NCBI GenBank assembly: GCA_948442615.1
Contig: CAOJSG010000010.1
Coordinates: 1 to 51,288, forward strand
DNA length: 51,288 bases
Source of the DNA: an uncultured Alistipes sp.
GTDB taxonomy: Bacteria > Bacteroidota > Bacteroidia > Bacteroidales > Rikenellaceae
Direction: 5' to 3'
Shown: piece after piece, positions 17,209-25,813 of the stretch
Numbering within the stretch: position 1 is the stretch's first letter
Layout of the letters: each line of letters begins with the position of its first letter
Made by a program: the position numbers and the translations under genes
Notes under the pieces: generated by a model
Databases searched by the model: none
The model's input: only the letters and a program-made list of their open reading frames with translations
What the model was told of the DNA's origin: nothing

Positions 17209-17285
17209 GGATAAAATCGTATCATGATGAGATAAAATCCTTGTCGGAATCGCACTCCGTGTACCATATATTTGTGCGAACATAT
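17209..17285 (+). promoter_or_regulatory. SusC/SusD operon promoter with AraC-type boxes and palindrome
   Basis: Direct repeats GATAAAATC at 17210-17218 and 17231-17239 (21-bp spacing) precede the -7 box TATATTTG (17267-17274) by 36 bp, the same spacing as at the GH2 promoter. The -7 box overlaps ATATTTGT-GCGA-ACATAT (17268-17285), a TTTGT-N4-ACAwA element. The leader to ATG 17391 is about 105 nt with no further feature recognised. Confidence 0.7.
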
Positions 17286-17390
17286 CGATATAGTTGGTAT
17301 ATATCCTCCCCGTATGGGCCGCTCCGGCGGCGGAGAACGAGACGGGCGGGTATTGCGACCGAACCTAATCATCAACCCAAATAGAACCCT

Positions 17391-20300
17391 ATGAAACATT
17401 TGAACTACGAGTCGACTGGGAGAGGGTTTGCAGCCGGTGCGCTGTTTGCCTTTGCCGTCATGTTGCTGTCGGGCTGTCCGCAGCATGCGGCTGCCCAGAA
17501 TCCGAAGGAAAAGACGGTGTCGGGTACCGTGATCGACGCCCGGACCAAGCAGCCGATCGTCGGGGCGAGCGTCTGGATCAAAGACGGGACGACGGGCGTG
17601 TCTGCGGATCTGAACGGAGCCTACCGGATCACCTACAATTCCGACAAGCCCGAGATTCTGGTCGTGTCGTTCATCGGCTACGACCAGCAGGAGCGGGTTA
17701 TCGGAAGCAGCACCGTCATCGATTTCGAACTGGTCGAGTCGGCCCAGCAGATCGGGGATGTCGTGGTGGTCGCTTTCGGCCGGCAGAAGAAGGAGAGTAT
17801 CGTGGGCGCGATCTCCTCGCCCAAGGTCAAGGACCTCAAACTGCCCACCTCGCAGCTCAGCACGAGTCTTGCGGGCCAGGTGGCCGGCGTCGTGTCGGTG
17901 CAGCGTTCCGGCGAGCCGGGCGAAGGCTCCCAGTTTTGGATCCGGGGCATCAGTTCGCTCAACAGCGACTCGCGGGCGCCGCTGGTTCTCGTCGACGGCA
18001 TCGAGCGCAGCCTCGATCTGGTCGACGTGAATGACATCGAGAGCTTTTCCGTGCTGAAGGATGCGACCGCGACCGCGCTCTACGGCGTGCGCGGCGCCAA
18101 CGGCGTCATCCTCATCACGACCCGTACCGGCGACAAGGGTGCCCCCAAGGTGACGCTCAATGTGGAAACGGGACTGGTCCAGCCGACCAAGATCCCCCGT
18201 TTCGTCAACTCGATCGAACTGGCCGATGCCTACAATTCGGACTATCGCATCAACCACGGCAACGACTATTACGACGCGTATGCGATCGACATGTACAAAA
18301 GCGGGAAGGATCCCGATCTCTATCCCAATGTCGACTGGATCGACGGCCTGTTCAAGAAGCTCACCACGAACCAGAAGGTCAACGCCAGCATCAACGGCGG
18401 CGGCGACGTCATAAGCTACTACGTGTCCGGAGCCTACTATCACGAGGGCGGTATCTACGAGGTCGACGACCTGAACAAGTACGACACGAACATCCGCTAC
18501 AACAAGTTCAATTTCCGTTCGAACGTGGACATCAAGGTGACGCCGTCGACGACGCTGAAGGTCAATCTTTCCACGATCTACGAGGTGAAGGTGACGCCCA
18601 ATGAGGACATGGAGACGATCTGGAAGAGCGCTTTCATCGTCAGCCCGAACACGGTGCCCATGCGTTACTCCAACGGAGCCCTCGCGGTTACGAAGGGCTC
18701 TTCGGCGGGCAGCAATCCCTACAACCTCATCACCCAGTCCGGATTCCGCGAATACTATACGAACAATGCCCAGTCGCTGATCGGACTGACGCAGGATTTC
18801 AGCGACATCGTCACCAAAGGCCTGGTGTTCAACGCGAAATTCTCCTGGGACGCCGTGAACACGCAGCGCCTGAATTACAAGAACGAACCCGAGATGTTCA
18901 TCGCGACGGGCCGCGACAGCGAAGGAGAGCTCGTTCTCGAGCGCGTGCGCGACGGCGCGAGCTCCATGGGGTACTCCAAGAGCAGTGCGGGCAGCAAGAC
19001 GTTCTATCTCGAAACGTCGCTGACCTACAACCGCGATTTCGGAAAGCATTCCGTCGGGGCGCTCTTCCTGTTCAACCTCAAATCGAAAAAGGATGTCCAG
19101 GCCGCCGACATCAACAAATCGATCCCTTATCGTACGCAGGGCATCGCCGGACGTCTGACCTACGGTTACGACAACCGCTATTTCATCGAGGGCAACTTCG
19201 GCTACAACGGGTCCGAGAACTTCTCGCCGGGCAAACGGTTCGGTTTCTTCCCCTCCATCGCCGCCGGCTGGATGGTGTCGGAGGAGAAGTTCTTCGAGCC
19301 GCTCGAACGCGTCGTCAACAAGCTGAAGCTGCGCGCGTCGTACGGCAGCGTGGGCAACGACAATATCGGAGGCAACCGGCGGTTCATCTACAACGGCACC
19401 TTCGTCTCCGAGGGGTCGTACATGTTCGGCAACGGGACGTACAACACGTATAACGGATTGCGTCAGGGCGATTTCGCCAACCCGAGCGTCGGCTGGGAGA
19501 AATCCACGAAGCTGGACGTCGGCATGGAACTTTCGCTTTGCCGGTTCGTGGATATCCAGGCCAGCTATTTCCAGGACCATCGCAAGGGGATCTTCCTCGA
19601 ATACCAGCAGATGTCGTCGGCCTGGGGTATCAACACGGCGCCCTGGCTCAACTACGGCGAAACCAAGAACCGGGGCTTCGACGTGGATGTGAACGGAACC
19701 CGTAAATTCGGCGAGGTGACGGTCTCCCTCCGCGGCAATTTCACCTTCAACCGATCCGAGGTCGTCGAGAATGCCGAGGCTCCGGCGGTCTATCCCTACC
19801 GCGACATGCGCGGCAAGCCCATCGGCCAGCAGACCGGTCTGATCGCCCTGGGGCTGTTCCAGTCGCAGGAGGAGATCGACAACAGCCCCACGACCTCCGG
19901 ACTGGTCCGTGTCGGCGACATCAAGTACAAGGATGTGAACGGCGACGGCCGGATCGACGAGAACGACTACGTGCCCATCGGGCGCACGTGGCTGCCCGAG
20001 ATCACCTACGGGTTCGGAACCTCGGTGCAATGGCGCAATTTCGACTTTTCGGTCTTCTTCCAGGGCGTAGGCAATGTCACGATGTTCCTCGACGGGCCGG
20101 CCGTGATGCCTTTCTCGACGGGCGATCCCCATATGTCGGGATTCTACAAGGACGTGTACGAGCGGATGTGGACGGTCGACGACCCGAACCCGAACGCCGA
20201 GTTCCCGCGCGTCTCCGAGACCAAAAGCGTCAACAACCACCAGTACCGCTCGACGTTCTGGCAGCGCGACGTTTCCTACCTGCGCCTGAAGAACGCCACG

Positions 20301-20513
20301 ATCGGTTACAGCCTGCCGGAACGTTTCCTGAGAAAGATCCATATTTCCAAGGCGCGGTTCTATCTGTCCGGATTCAACCTGCTGACCATCTCCAAGTTCA
20401 AGCTGTTCGACCCCGAGGTGGGCAACGGCATCGCCTCGTCGGACGGCCGCTACGGGGGCAACGCCTACCCGCCGTCGCGCATTTACAGCCTCGGACTGAA
20501 TCTGACGTTCTGA
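17391..20513 (+). CDS. SusC/RagA-family TonB-dependent outer membrane receptor
   Basis: A 1040-residue outer-membrane transporter. After the signal peptide (cleaved near HAAAQ) come a carboxypeptidase-regulatory-like domain (KTVSGTVIDARTKQPIVGAS), a TonB-box region (QIGDVVVVAFGRQKKESIVGAIS), the plug domain with the SusC signature GANGVILITTRTG, and the beta-barrel ending in SLGLNLTF with a terminal Phe. It forms the TonB-driven importer with the SusD protein encoded 34 bp downstream. The substrate is an oligosaccharide released by the locus glycosidases (inference from context). The Cys in LLSGCPQ resembles a lipobox, but SusC proteins are not lipoproteins. Confidence 0.97.
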   Translation: MKHLNYESTGRGFAAGALFAFAVMLLSGCPQHAAAQNPKEKTVSGTVIDARTKQPIVGASVWIKDGTTGVSADLNGAYRITYNSDKPEILVVSFIGYDQQERVIGSSTVIDFELVESAQQIGDVVVVAFGRQKKESIVGAISSPKVKDLKLPTSQLSTSLAGQVAGVVSVQRSGEPGEGSQFWIRGISSLNSDSRAPLVLVDGIERSLDLVDVNDIESFSVLKDATATALYGVRGANGVILITTRTGDKGAPKVTLNVETGLVQPTKIPRFVNSIELADAYNSDYRINHGNDYYDAYAIDMYKSGKDPDLYPNVDWIDGLFKKLTTNQKVNASINGGGDVISYYVSGAYYHEGGIYEVDDLNKYDTNIRYNKFNFRSNVDIKVTPSTTLKVNLSTIYEVKVTPNEDMETIWKSAFIVSPNTVPMRYSNGALAVTKGSSAGSNPYNLITQSGFREYYTNNAQSLIGLTQDFSDIVTKGLVFNAKFSWDAVNTQRLNYKNEPEMFIATGRDSEGELVLERVRDGASSMGYSKSSAGSKTFYLETSLTYNRDFGKHSVGALFLFNLKSKKDVQAADINKSIPYRTQGIAGRLTYGYDNRYFIEGNFGYNGSENFSPGKRFGFFPSIAAGWMVSEEKFFEPLERVVNKLKLRASYGSVGNDNIGGNRRFIYNGTFVSEGSYMFGNGTYNTYNGLRQGDFANPSVGWEKSTKLDVGMELSLCRFVDIQASYFQDHRKGIFLEYQQMSSAWGINTAPWLNYGETKNRGFDVDVNGTRKFGEVTVSLRGNFTFNRSEVVENAEAPAVYPYRDMRGKPIGQQTGLIALGLFQSQEEIDNSPTTSGLVRVGDIKYKDVNGDGRIDENDYVPIGRTWLPEITYGFGTSVQWRNFDFSVFFQGVGNVTMFLDGPAVMPFSTGDPHMSGFYKDVYERMWTVDDPNPNAEFPRVSETKSVNNHQYRSTFWQRDVSYLRLKNATIGYSLPERFLRKIHISKARFYLSGFNLLTISKFKLFDPEVGNGIASSDGRYGGNAYPPSRIYSLGLNLTF

Positions 20514-20547
20514 TCGCAATGTGATATAAACCGATAATAAGACAGTC

Positions 20548-22647
20548 ATGAAAAAGATCATAAGTATAGCATTCGCAATTTTGCTGGTGTCGACTTCGTG
20601 CGAGAAATTTCTCGACATGCAGCCGCTGGACATCCCTACGACGCCGGAGCAGATCTTCTCGAAAAAGGCGACGGCGCTGCAATACGCGGCCCGCGTATAC
20701 AGCTTCATGCCCAAACCGACCCAGGCCTCGGCCAACGGCGTGGAGGGCGAGCCCTGGGTGCTGGGATCGGACGAGGCCGACAACGGATTCAACCACGATA
20801 TCAACAAAATAAACAACAACTCATGGAATACGAGCAACATCCCGTACAACAAGTGGGACCGGCTCTACAAGGGGATCCGCGAAGCGTCGTATTTCATGCA
20901 TTACATCCACCTCTGCGACGACATGACCTCCGAAGAGCGCGACTACTACTATAACGAGGCCCGCTGCATGCGCGCCTTGTGCTATTGGCAGCTCATGCGC
21001 CTTTACGGTCCGGTCGTGCTGGTTCCGGTGGACTACGACGTGACGGACCCCAACAGCGATTACCTGAAAACGTATCCCAGCCGCAATACCTGGGAGGAGT
21101 GCGTGCGGTTCGTGTGCGATGAGCTCGAGGCCGTGGCGCCGAATCTGAAACCCGTGATGCCGGCCGCCGAGGCGGGGCGTCTGACCCCCGGGGCCGCCCT
21201 GGCGATCCGGTCGCAGGTCCTGCTTTTTTCGGCCAGCCAGTTGATGAATCCCCGTTCGAACTCCCTTTTCGCCGGATGGACGAGCGTCAAGGACGGTTCG
21301 GAGCTGATCCCGACGACGTACGACGCCGACAAGTGGAGGCTCGCCGCCGATGCCGCCAAAGCCGTGATCGATTACCAGCTGCCCGGCGGCGGGAAGGCGT
21401 TCGAACTGACCGTGGTGCGCGACGGCGGGACGATCAATCCGTATAAGTCCCTGTACGACGCCTTCGCCCAGAAGTACAACAGCGAGACCATTCTCGGCCG
21501 CACGATAGACGAACAGGCCTGGTTCCAGCGCTGCCTTTCGGTCAACATCAACAACAACTGCTGGGGCGGAATCAACCCCACCCAGCGGCTGGTCGACGCC
21601 TATGCCATGGACAACGGCGTCTATCCGATCGTCGGATACCGGGACGCGACCCGGAGGGGCGATTACGACGGGGTAGCCGCCGGAATCGAGTGCACCGACG
21701 GCGGAGAGTTTCCGATCAAGGATCCGCGAGTTTGCAAGGACCCGGAGAAGGTCTCGAACGACGACTACTATTTCGAGGTGCCGAACGACTATCCGGTCGC
21801 CGAGTCGGACAAGCTCGCCGGCTATTTCAACAACTACGTGCATCCGTTCGACGGCACGGTGAACCGCGGACGGTCGGTCGCCAAGATGTACCGCAACCGG
21901 GAGCCCCGTTTCTACATCGACATCGCCTACAACCAGCTCGACTACGCCTACGGCGTCCCCTCGGGCAACGGGACGCTGCGGGAGCTGATGCCCAACATCG
22001 GGGCGAACAACTACGTGGAGCTGAACTTCACTTATGCCGGAGGCAAGATCCGCTGCTCCTCGACGGGATACTGCCAGCGCAAGTACACGACGCGCGACAT
22101 CAACCCCAAGCTCGGAACCAAGGCGGGATGGGGGCAGCCGATGGTCTTTCCGCTGATCCGGCTCAACGAGATCTACCTCAATTATGTCGAGGCCCTGATC
22201 GAGATCGGCGATCTGAACGATCCGGATATCTGGACCTATTGGAACCTGATCCGCGAGCGGGCCGGCGTCCCCGACATCGAGGAGGTCTATCCCGAGGTCC
22301 GGACCAGCCAGGGCGAGGCCCGCAAATACCTGCGCCATGAACGTATGGTCGAGTTGGCCCTCCAGGGGAACCGCTATTTCGACTGCCGCCGCTGGCAGGT
22401 CTGCGACATCACCAATGTCGATGCCTGGGGCATGAACATCTATTCGACGACGAATTCCCCGATGGGGCGTCCGCAGAACGCCGCCCAGGCCAACAAGCCG
22501 ACCCCTGAATACTCCTTCTACAAACGCATCCATTCCCAGTACGGCGGCCCCAACGCCCGGATCTGGGAGGACAAGAATTATCTGTGGCCGATCAGCATGT
22601 CCGAACTGAACAAGAATCGCAGGATCGAGCAGGCTCCCGGCTGGTAG
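20548..22647 (+). CDS. SusD/RagB-family glycan-binding lipoprotein
   Basis: A 699-residue surface lipoprotein with lipobox LLVSTSC (Cys at about 18) followed by EKFLDMQPLD, the usual start of mature SusD proteins. Helical TPR-like segments follow (YNEARCMRALCYWQLMRLYGPVVLV is characteristic), and the C-terminal family region contains PLIRLNEIYLNYVEALIEIG and a RGNRYFD-type motif (LQGNRYFDCRRWQ). It is longer than average SusD proteins (about 550-600), with an extended loop region around residues 300-470. It caps SusC and binds the glycan at the cell surface. It is 34 bp from SusC and 23 bp before the DUF1735 gene, so one operon. Confidence 0.96.
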   Translation: MKKIISIAFAILLVSTSCEKFLDMQPLDIPTTPEQIFSKKATALQYAARVYSFMPKPTQASANGVEGEPWVLGSDEADNGFNHDINKINNNSWNTSNIPYNKWDRLYKGIREASYFMHYIHLCDDMTSEERDYYYNEARCMRALCYWQLMRLYGPVVLVPVDYDVTDPNSDYLKTYPSRNTWEECVRFVCDELEAVAPNLKPVMPAAEAGRLTPGAALAIRSQVLLFSASQLMNPRSNSLFAGWTSVKDGSELIPTTYDADKWRLAADAAKAVIDYQLPGGGKAFELTVVRDGGTINPYKSLYDAFAQKYNSETILGRTIDEQAWFQRCLSVNINNNCWGGINPTQRLVDAYAMDNGVYPIVGYRDATRRGDYDGVAAGIECTDGGEFPIKDPRVCKDPEKVSNDDYYFEVPNDYPVAESDKLAGYFNNYVHPFDGTVNRGRSVAKMYRNREPRFYIDIAYNQLDYAYGVPSGNGTLRELMPNIGANNYVELNFTYAGGKIRCSSTGYCQRKYTTRDINPKLGTKAGWGQPMVFPLIRLNEIYLNYVEALIEIGDLNDPDIWTYWNLIRERAGVPDIEEVYPEVRTSQGEARKYLRHERMVELALQGNRYFDCRRWQVCDITNVDAWGMNIYSTTNSPMGRPQNAAQANKPTPEYSFYKRIHSQYGGPNARIWEDKNYLWPISMSELNKNRRIEQAPGW

Positions 22648-22670
22648 AACCACGTTAAAAATACGGTGAT

Positions 22671-23177
22671 ATGAAAAAGATACTATGTTTCGTTTTGTGC
22701 TTCGGTCTCTTTGCGGCCGCGTCCTGCATCGACAACCGGGAAGACGGCTATACGCCGAGCAAGGTATATCTGGTGAAATCGGGCATGCAGACGTATGCCG
22801 CCACGGCCGATCGGACGACCGCCCGGGCGTCGGCGTGGGCGACGAAGAGCGGGCTGCTCTCCTCGTCATGCGTGGTTTCGTACCGCGTCGATCCGCAATA
22901 CCTTTCGGACTACAACGCTGCGAACGGCACCTCGTATGAGATGCTGCCCGAATCGTGCTATGCGTTGGAGCGGACGGAGTTTCCGCTGAAGGGCGGCGAC
23001 GCCGAGGCCCGGTTCGCGGTCGACTACAACCCAGCGGAGATCTGCCGGCTTTGCGGCGCCTATCGCGTCACGGACCGATACGCGCTTCCGATCCGAATCG
23101 ATGTGACCGGTCTCGAAGTGGCGGAGAACCGGGACCGGGTGCTGATGACTTTCGACATTTCGGCTCCGAACCCGTGA
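22671..23177 (+). CDS. DUF1735-domain lipoprotein, probable surface glycan-binding protein
   Basis: A 168-residue lipoprotein with the signal FVLCFGLFAAASC (lipobox Cys near 19). The single domain resembles DUF1735, with the recurrent element SYRVDPQYLSDYNAANGTSYEMLPESCY and a following beta strand pair. DUF1735 proteins downstream of SusD usually act as surface glycan-binding proteins and often carry a second C-terminal module. None is present here and the gene ends cleanly, so this is a short version or a truncation. The gene directly downstream is a decayed remnant, which makes truncation conceivable. Confidence 0.8.
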   Translation: MKKILCFVLCFGLFAAASCIDNREDGYTPSKVYLVKSGMQTYAATADRTTARASAWATKSGLLSSSCVVSYRVDPQYLSDYNAANGTSYEMLPESCYALERTEFPLKGGDAEARFAVDYNPAEICRLCGAYRVTDRYALPIRIDVTGLEVAENRDRVLMTFDISAPNP

Positions 23178-23241
23178 GCGGCCGGCCGCGGGAGGGCCGT
23201 TCCGGCTTTTCCGCGGCCGTTTCGTGAAAAGACTGCCCGCT

Positions 23242-23783
23242 ATGAGGAAATTTCTGATTTGTCTCGTTTCGTCGCTCGCCGCGACCGGTCTGTCCGCGCA
23301 GGATACCGTCGTGCTGGAGAATGCGCGGATCAGGGCCGTATTCGATTGCCGTGATCTCCGGCATCGGACTATATCTTCCGCGGCGACGGGCTGCTCGGCC
23401 GCGAATTCTACGAGATGACCCGCAGATACAGCCCCGAATTCATCATGACGGGGGAGGGCCCGTACGACATCCAGGGACAGTATTATGCCACCTACACCCG
23501 GGCTGCGGTCGACCATACGCCGTTGATGCGCTATATCGACTCCGAGCTGCCGATCATCTGCGCCGTGACGGACCACCTCGACCGCAACCGCGTCAATATG
23601 TGCCTGATGAACAGGTATATCGTGAGCTACGAGCCCCGGAACTTCAAGGGGCGTCTCGGGGAGTTCCCGCGTATCATGGAATACGGCGGAAAGGTCGATG
23701 CGCTGCGCCGCAGGTATAAGGACCGGCTGTGGGACGTCGTTTTCAACAGCACGCAGGGGGCGATCGTCGTCATCGAACGATAG
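23242..23783 (+). pseudogene. Internally deleted, frameshifted exported protein
   Basis: The first ~40 codons (start 23242) encode a good signal peptide, MRKFLICLVSSLAATGLSAQ, then DTVVLENARIRAVFD, the usual opening of a large beta-sandwich-containing PUL enzyme. Coding sense in that frame is lost near 23345-23365. A second frame, open from just after a TGA at 23352, reads DYIFRGDGLLGREFYEMTRRYSPEF and continues convincingly to the stop at 23781-23783 (VFNSTQGAIVVIER). N- and C-terminal ends thus look joined by a deletion plus frame change. The family may be the DUF6259-like glycosidase-related group, but that is a weak guess. It lies between the DUF1735 gene and the operon terminator. Confidence 0.6.
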
Positions 23784-23818
23784 ACGCGGCCGGGGCGCTG
23801 TCCGCCCCGTACGGCACA

Positions 23819-23868
23819 AGGAAACCGCAGGCTGCGGATGCGACGGCATCGGCCTGCGGTTTCTTTGT
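23819..23868 (+). terminator. Intrinsic terminator of the SusC/D operon
   Basis: A 12-bp perfect stem GAAACCGCAGGC (23821-23832) / GCCTGCGGTTTC (23852-23863), loop of 19 nt that can pair further, followed by TTTGTG. It closes the rightward PUL operon and faces the leftward genes ending at 23903. Confidence 0.7.
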
Positions 23869-23902
23869 GTCGTGTGCGGCCGCTTTCTGCGGGGCGCGCC
23901 GC

Positions 23903-24166
23903 TTAGATCCTCTGGCTGCCCATGTTGAAGGCGAAGTCGCGCAGTTCGTGGCGCGTCGCCTGGCGGCAGTAGAGGTATTCGGGCGGGAGCGTCGCCGTGC
24001 GGCGGAAATGTTCGAAATCGGGGCTGTAGACTTCCAGCCGGATCTCTCCGTTCTCCCCGATGCGGTCGAAGATGCCCCACAGCCCGGCGCCCGAAAGAAA
24101 ATGCGCCGTAGGGGTGAAGAGGTACAGATCGCCGCTCTCCAGACGTGTGTCGGCGATGCGTTTCAT
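23903..24166 (-). CDS. Small conserved-looking protein, function unknown
   Basis: An 87-residue protein with no signal or membrane segment: MKRIADTRLESGDLYLFTP then LSGAGLWGIFDRIGENGEIRLEV. The composition (alternating hydrophobic strands, a Gly-rich loop) suggests a small beta-rich cytoplasmic domain. ATG 24166 overlaps the stop of the upstream gene (ATGA), so the two are translationally coupled. I do not recognise the family. Confidence 0.6.
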   Translation of the reverse strand: MKRIADTRLESGDLYLFTPTAHFLSGAGLWGIFDRIGENGEIRLEVYSPDFEHFRRTATLPPEYLYCRQATRHELRDFAFNMGSQRI

Positions 24167-24495
24167 TGCTGTTGTTCTTTGAGTTGCTTCAGGACCTCGT
24201 CGATCTCCTTGCCGGCGGGGAGCAGGTCCTGGCAATGCTCCTTTTCGAGCAGATGCTTGCCGCGCTCGCTCAGCAGCTCCAGCTTGGCCACCAGTTCGGC
24301 CAGCCGCCGCCGGTCGATCGGCAGCTCCGGCTTGGTCTCTTTCAGAAAGGTCTGATAGTTGATCCCCAGGTAGGGCCGTACGAAATGGTGCCAGATCCAT
24401 TTTTTGCTCCGGTCGTGACGGCCCGACTCGAACAGCAGATGAACGATGTCGTTGATGTATTCCTTGCGCATCCGCATGCATTCTTCATTCCTCAT
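24163..24495 (-). CDS. Small helical protein, function unknown
   Basis: A 110-residue, strongly helical and charged protein: YINDIVHLLFESGRHDRSKK, WIWHHFVRPYLGINYQTF, then a probable coiled coil (RLAELVAKLELLSERGKHL). The second Met at 24477 is an alternative start. It resembles proteins that carry a DNA- or protein-binding helical bundle, but no motif is decisive. Its stop overlaps the next gene's start. The 320-bp gap to fabI holds no other gene that I see. Confidence 0.6.
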   Translation of the reverse strand: MRNEECMRMRKEYINDIVHLLFESGRHDRSKKWIWHHFVRPYLGINYQTFLKETKPELPIDRRRLAELVAKLELLSERGKHLLEKEHCQDLLPAGKEIDEVLKQLKEQQQ

Positions 24496-24785
24496 AGCCG
24501 AAAGGGGTGTCGAAAAGAGTGAATGAAATTACGGCGAACTCCCGGTGTGTGAAAATTTGTGGTGAATGATTCGAACGATATTCGCAAAGTTGCTACGAAT
24601 CGGTTTTTTCGTCTCATCGATGCGGGCTTTTCGGAATACCGGCCCGGCGGTCGGGCGTTTCGTCCCCGGGTCGGGAGGCCCTCAGACGGCTTCGCGCGGC
24701 GGGTGCGGCGGCTTCCGCAGGGGCCGGAACGGGGCGGATCCGGGGGTGCGGGCGGGCCGGGCGATCGGATTTCGGAAAAAATTGT

Positions 24786-24793
24786 TACTTTTG
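24786..24793 (+). promoter_or_regulatory. -7 box of fabI
   Basis: TACTTTTG matches TAnnTTTG and lies 24 bp before ATG 24817, leaving a very short leader as is usual in this group. Confidence 0.55.
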
Positions 24794-24816
24794 TCCGAAT
24801 TTTTAATATGAAAAGT

Positions 24817-25683
24817 ATGTCTTGTAATTTGTTGAAAGGAAAGAAAGGGTTGATTTTCGGAGCGCTCAACGAGCAGTCGATCGCCTGGAAAGTGGCCGAG
24901 CGTGCCGTCGAAGAGGGGGCGGAGATCGTTCTGACCAATACGGCGGTCTCGATCCGCATGGGCACGATCTCGCAGCTGGCCGAGAAGTGCGGGACGATCG
25001 TGGTGCCGGCCGACGCGACGAACGTGGCCGACCTGGAGAATCTGATCGATAAGACGATGGAGCATTTCGGCGGCAAGTTCGACTTCATGCTCCACTCCAT
25101 CGGCATGTCGCCCAATGTCCGCAAGGGCCGCACGTACGACGATCTGGACTACGACTATCTTTCGAAGACCCTCGACATATCGGCCATTTCGTTCCACAAG
25201 GCCATCCAGGTCGCCCGCAAGAAGGATGCGATCAACGACTGGGGGTCGATCGTGGCGCTGACCTACATCGCGGCGCAGCGCACGCTCTACGGCTACAACG
25301 ACATGGCCGACGCCAAGGCGCTGCTCGAATCGATCGCCCGCAGCTTCGGCTACATCTACGGCCGCGAGAAGCACGTGCGCATCAACACCGTGTCGCAGTC
25401 GCCGACGCCCACCACGGCCGGCAGCGGCGTGCTGGGGCTGGGCGACCTGATGGCGTTCGCCGAGAGCATGTCGCCGCTGGGCAACGCGTCGGCCGCGGAC
25501 TGCGCCGACTACGTGCTGACGCTCTTCTCCGATCTGACGCGCAAGGTGACGATGCAGAATCTCTATCACGACGGCGGCTTCTCGTCGATGGGCATGAGCC
25601 GCCGCGCGATGAAGACCTACGAGAAGGGGATGCGGTTCGACGACGTGCAGCAGAACCAGTTCCCGTTCGGCCGGGAGGAGTAG
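24817..25683 (+). CDS. fabI: Enoyl-[acyl-carrier-protein] reductase (NADH)
   Basis: A 288-residue short-chain dehydrogenase/reductase that performs the last reduction of fatty acid elongation. Seen: the dinucleotide-binding start KGLIFGALNEQSIAWKVAE (FabI-type G-A-x5-S-I-A), LHSIGMSPN, and the catalytic Tyr/Lys pair in YGYNDMADAKALLES, the FabI spacing Y-x6-K. The C-terminal NTVSQSPTPTTAGSG and DLTRKVTMQNLYHDGGFSSMG are also family-like. Start ATG 24817 is chosen because FabI homologues begin about M-S-x-N-L-L-K-G; ATG 24808, three codons earlier, is an alternative. Confidence 0.96.
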   Translation: MSCNLLKGKKGLIFGALNEQSIAWKVAERAVEEGAEIVLTNTAVSIRMGTISQLAEKCGTIVVPADATNVADLENLIDKTMEHFGGKFDFMLHSIGMSPNVRKGRTYDDLDYDYLSKTLDISAISFHKAIQVARKKDAINDWGSIVALTYIAAQRTLYGYNDMADAKALLESIARSFGYIYGREKHVRINTVSQSPTPTTAGSGVLGLGDLMAFAESMSPLGNASAADCADYVLTLFSDLTRKVTMQNLYHDGGFSSMGMSRRAMKTYEKGMRFDDVQQNQFPFGREE

Positions 25684-25722
25684 CCGGTGCGGCGGCTCTC
25701 CGGATGCCGCCCGGAATCGTAA

Positions 25723-25758
25723 ATCGCCCCTGCCGGAATGCGTTCCGACAGGGGCGAT
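25723..25758. terminator. Bidirectional hairpin between fabI and nrdG
   Basis: Sixteen-bp arms ATCGCCCCTGCCGGAA (25723-25738) and TTCCGACAGGGGCGAT (25743-25758), one mismatch, TGCG loop. It sits between two convergent genes, so it probably terminates both. T-runs are weak on both sides. Confidence 0.6.
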
Positions 25759-25813
25759 CTCCGTATTTGCCGGACCATCCGCAGCACGATAGCCGGCTGG
25801 CGGATTCCGGCCC

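Noticed and set aside
17391..17510. Lipobox-like LLSGC at the SusC N-terminus
   Set aside because: SusC proteins are beta-barrels exported by signal peptidase I; the Cys is part of the signal region.
17106..20852. 1248-residue minus-strand frame opposite SusC
   Set aside because: Same GC-driven shadow effect; the sense protein is a clear SusC with all landmarks.
24559..24816. Upstream extension of the fabI frame
   Set aside because: The -7 box at 24786-24793 lies within it and FabI homology starts at 24817.
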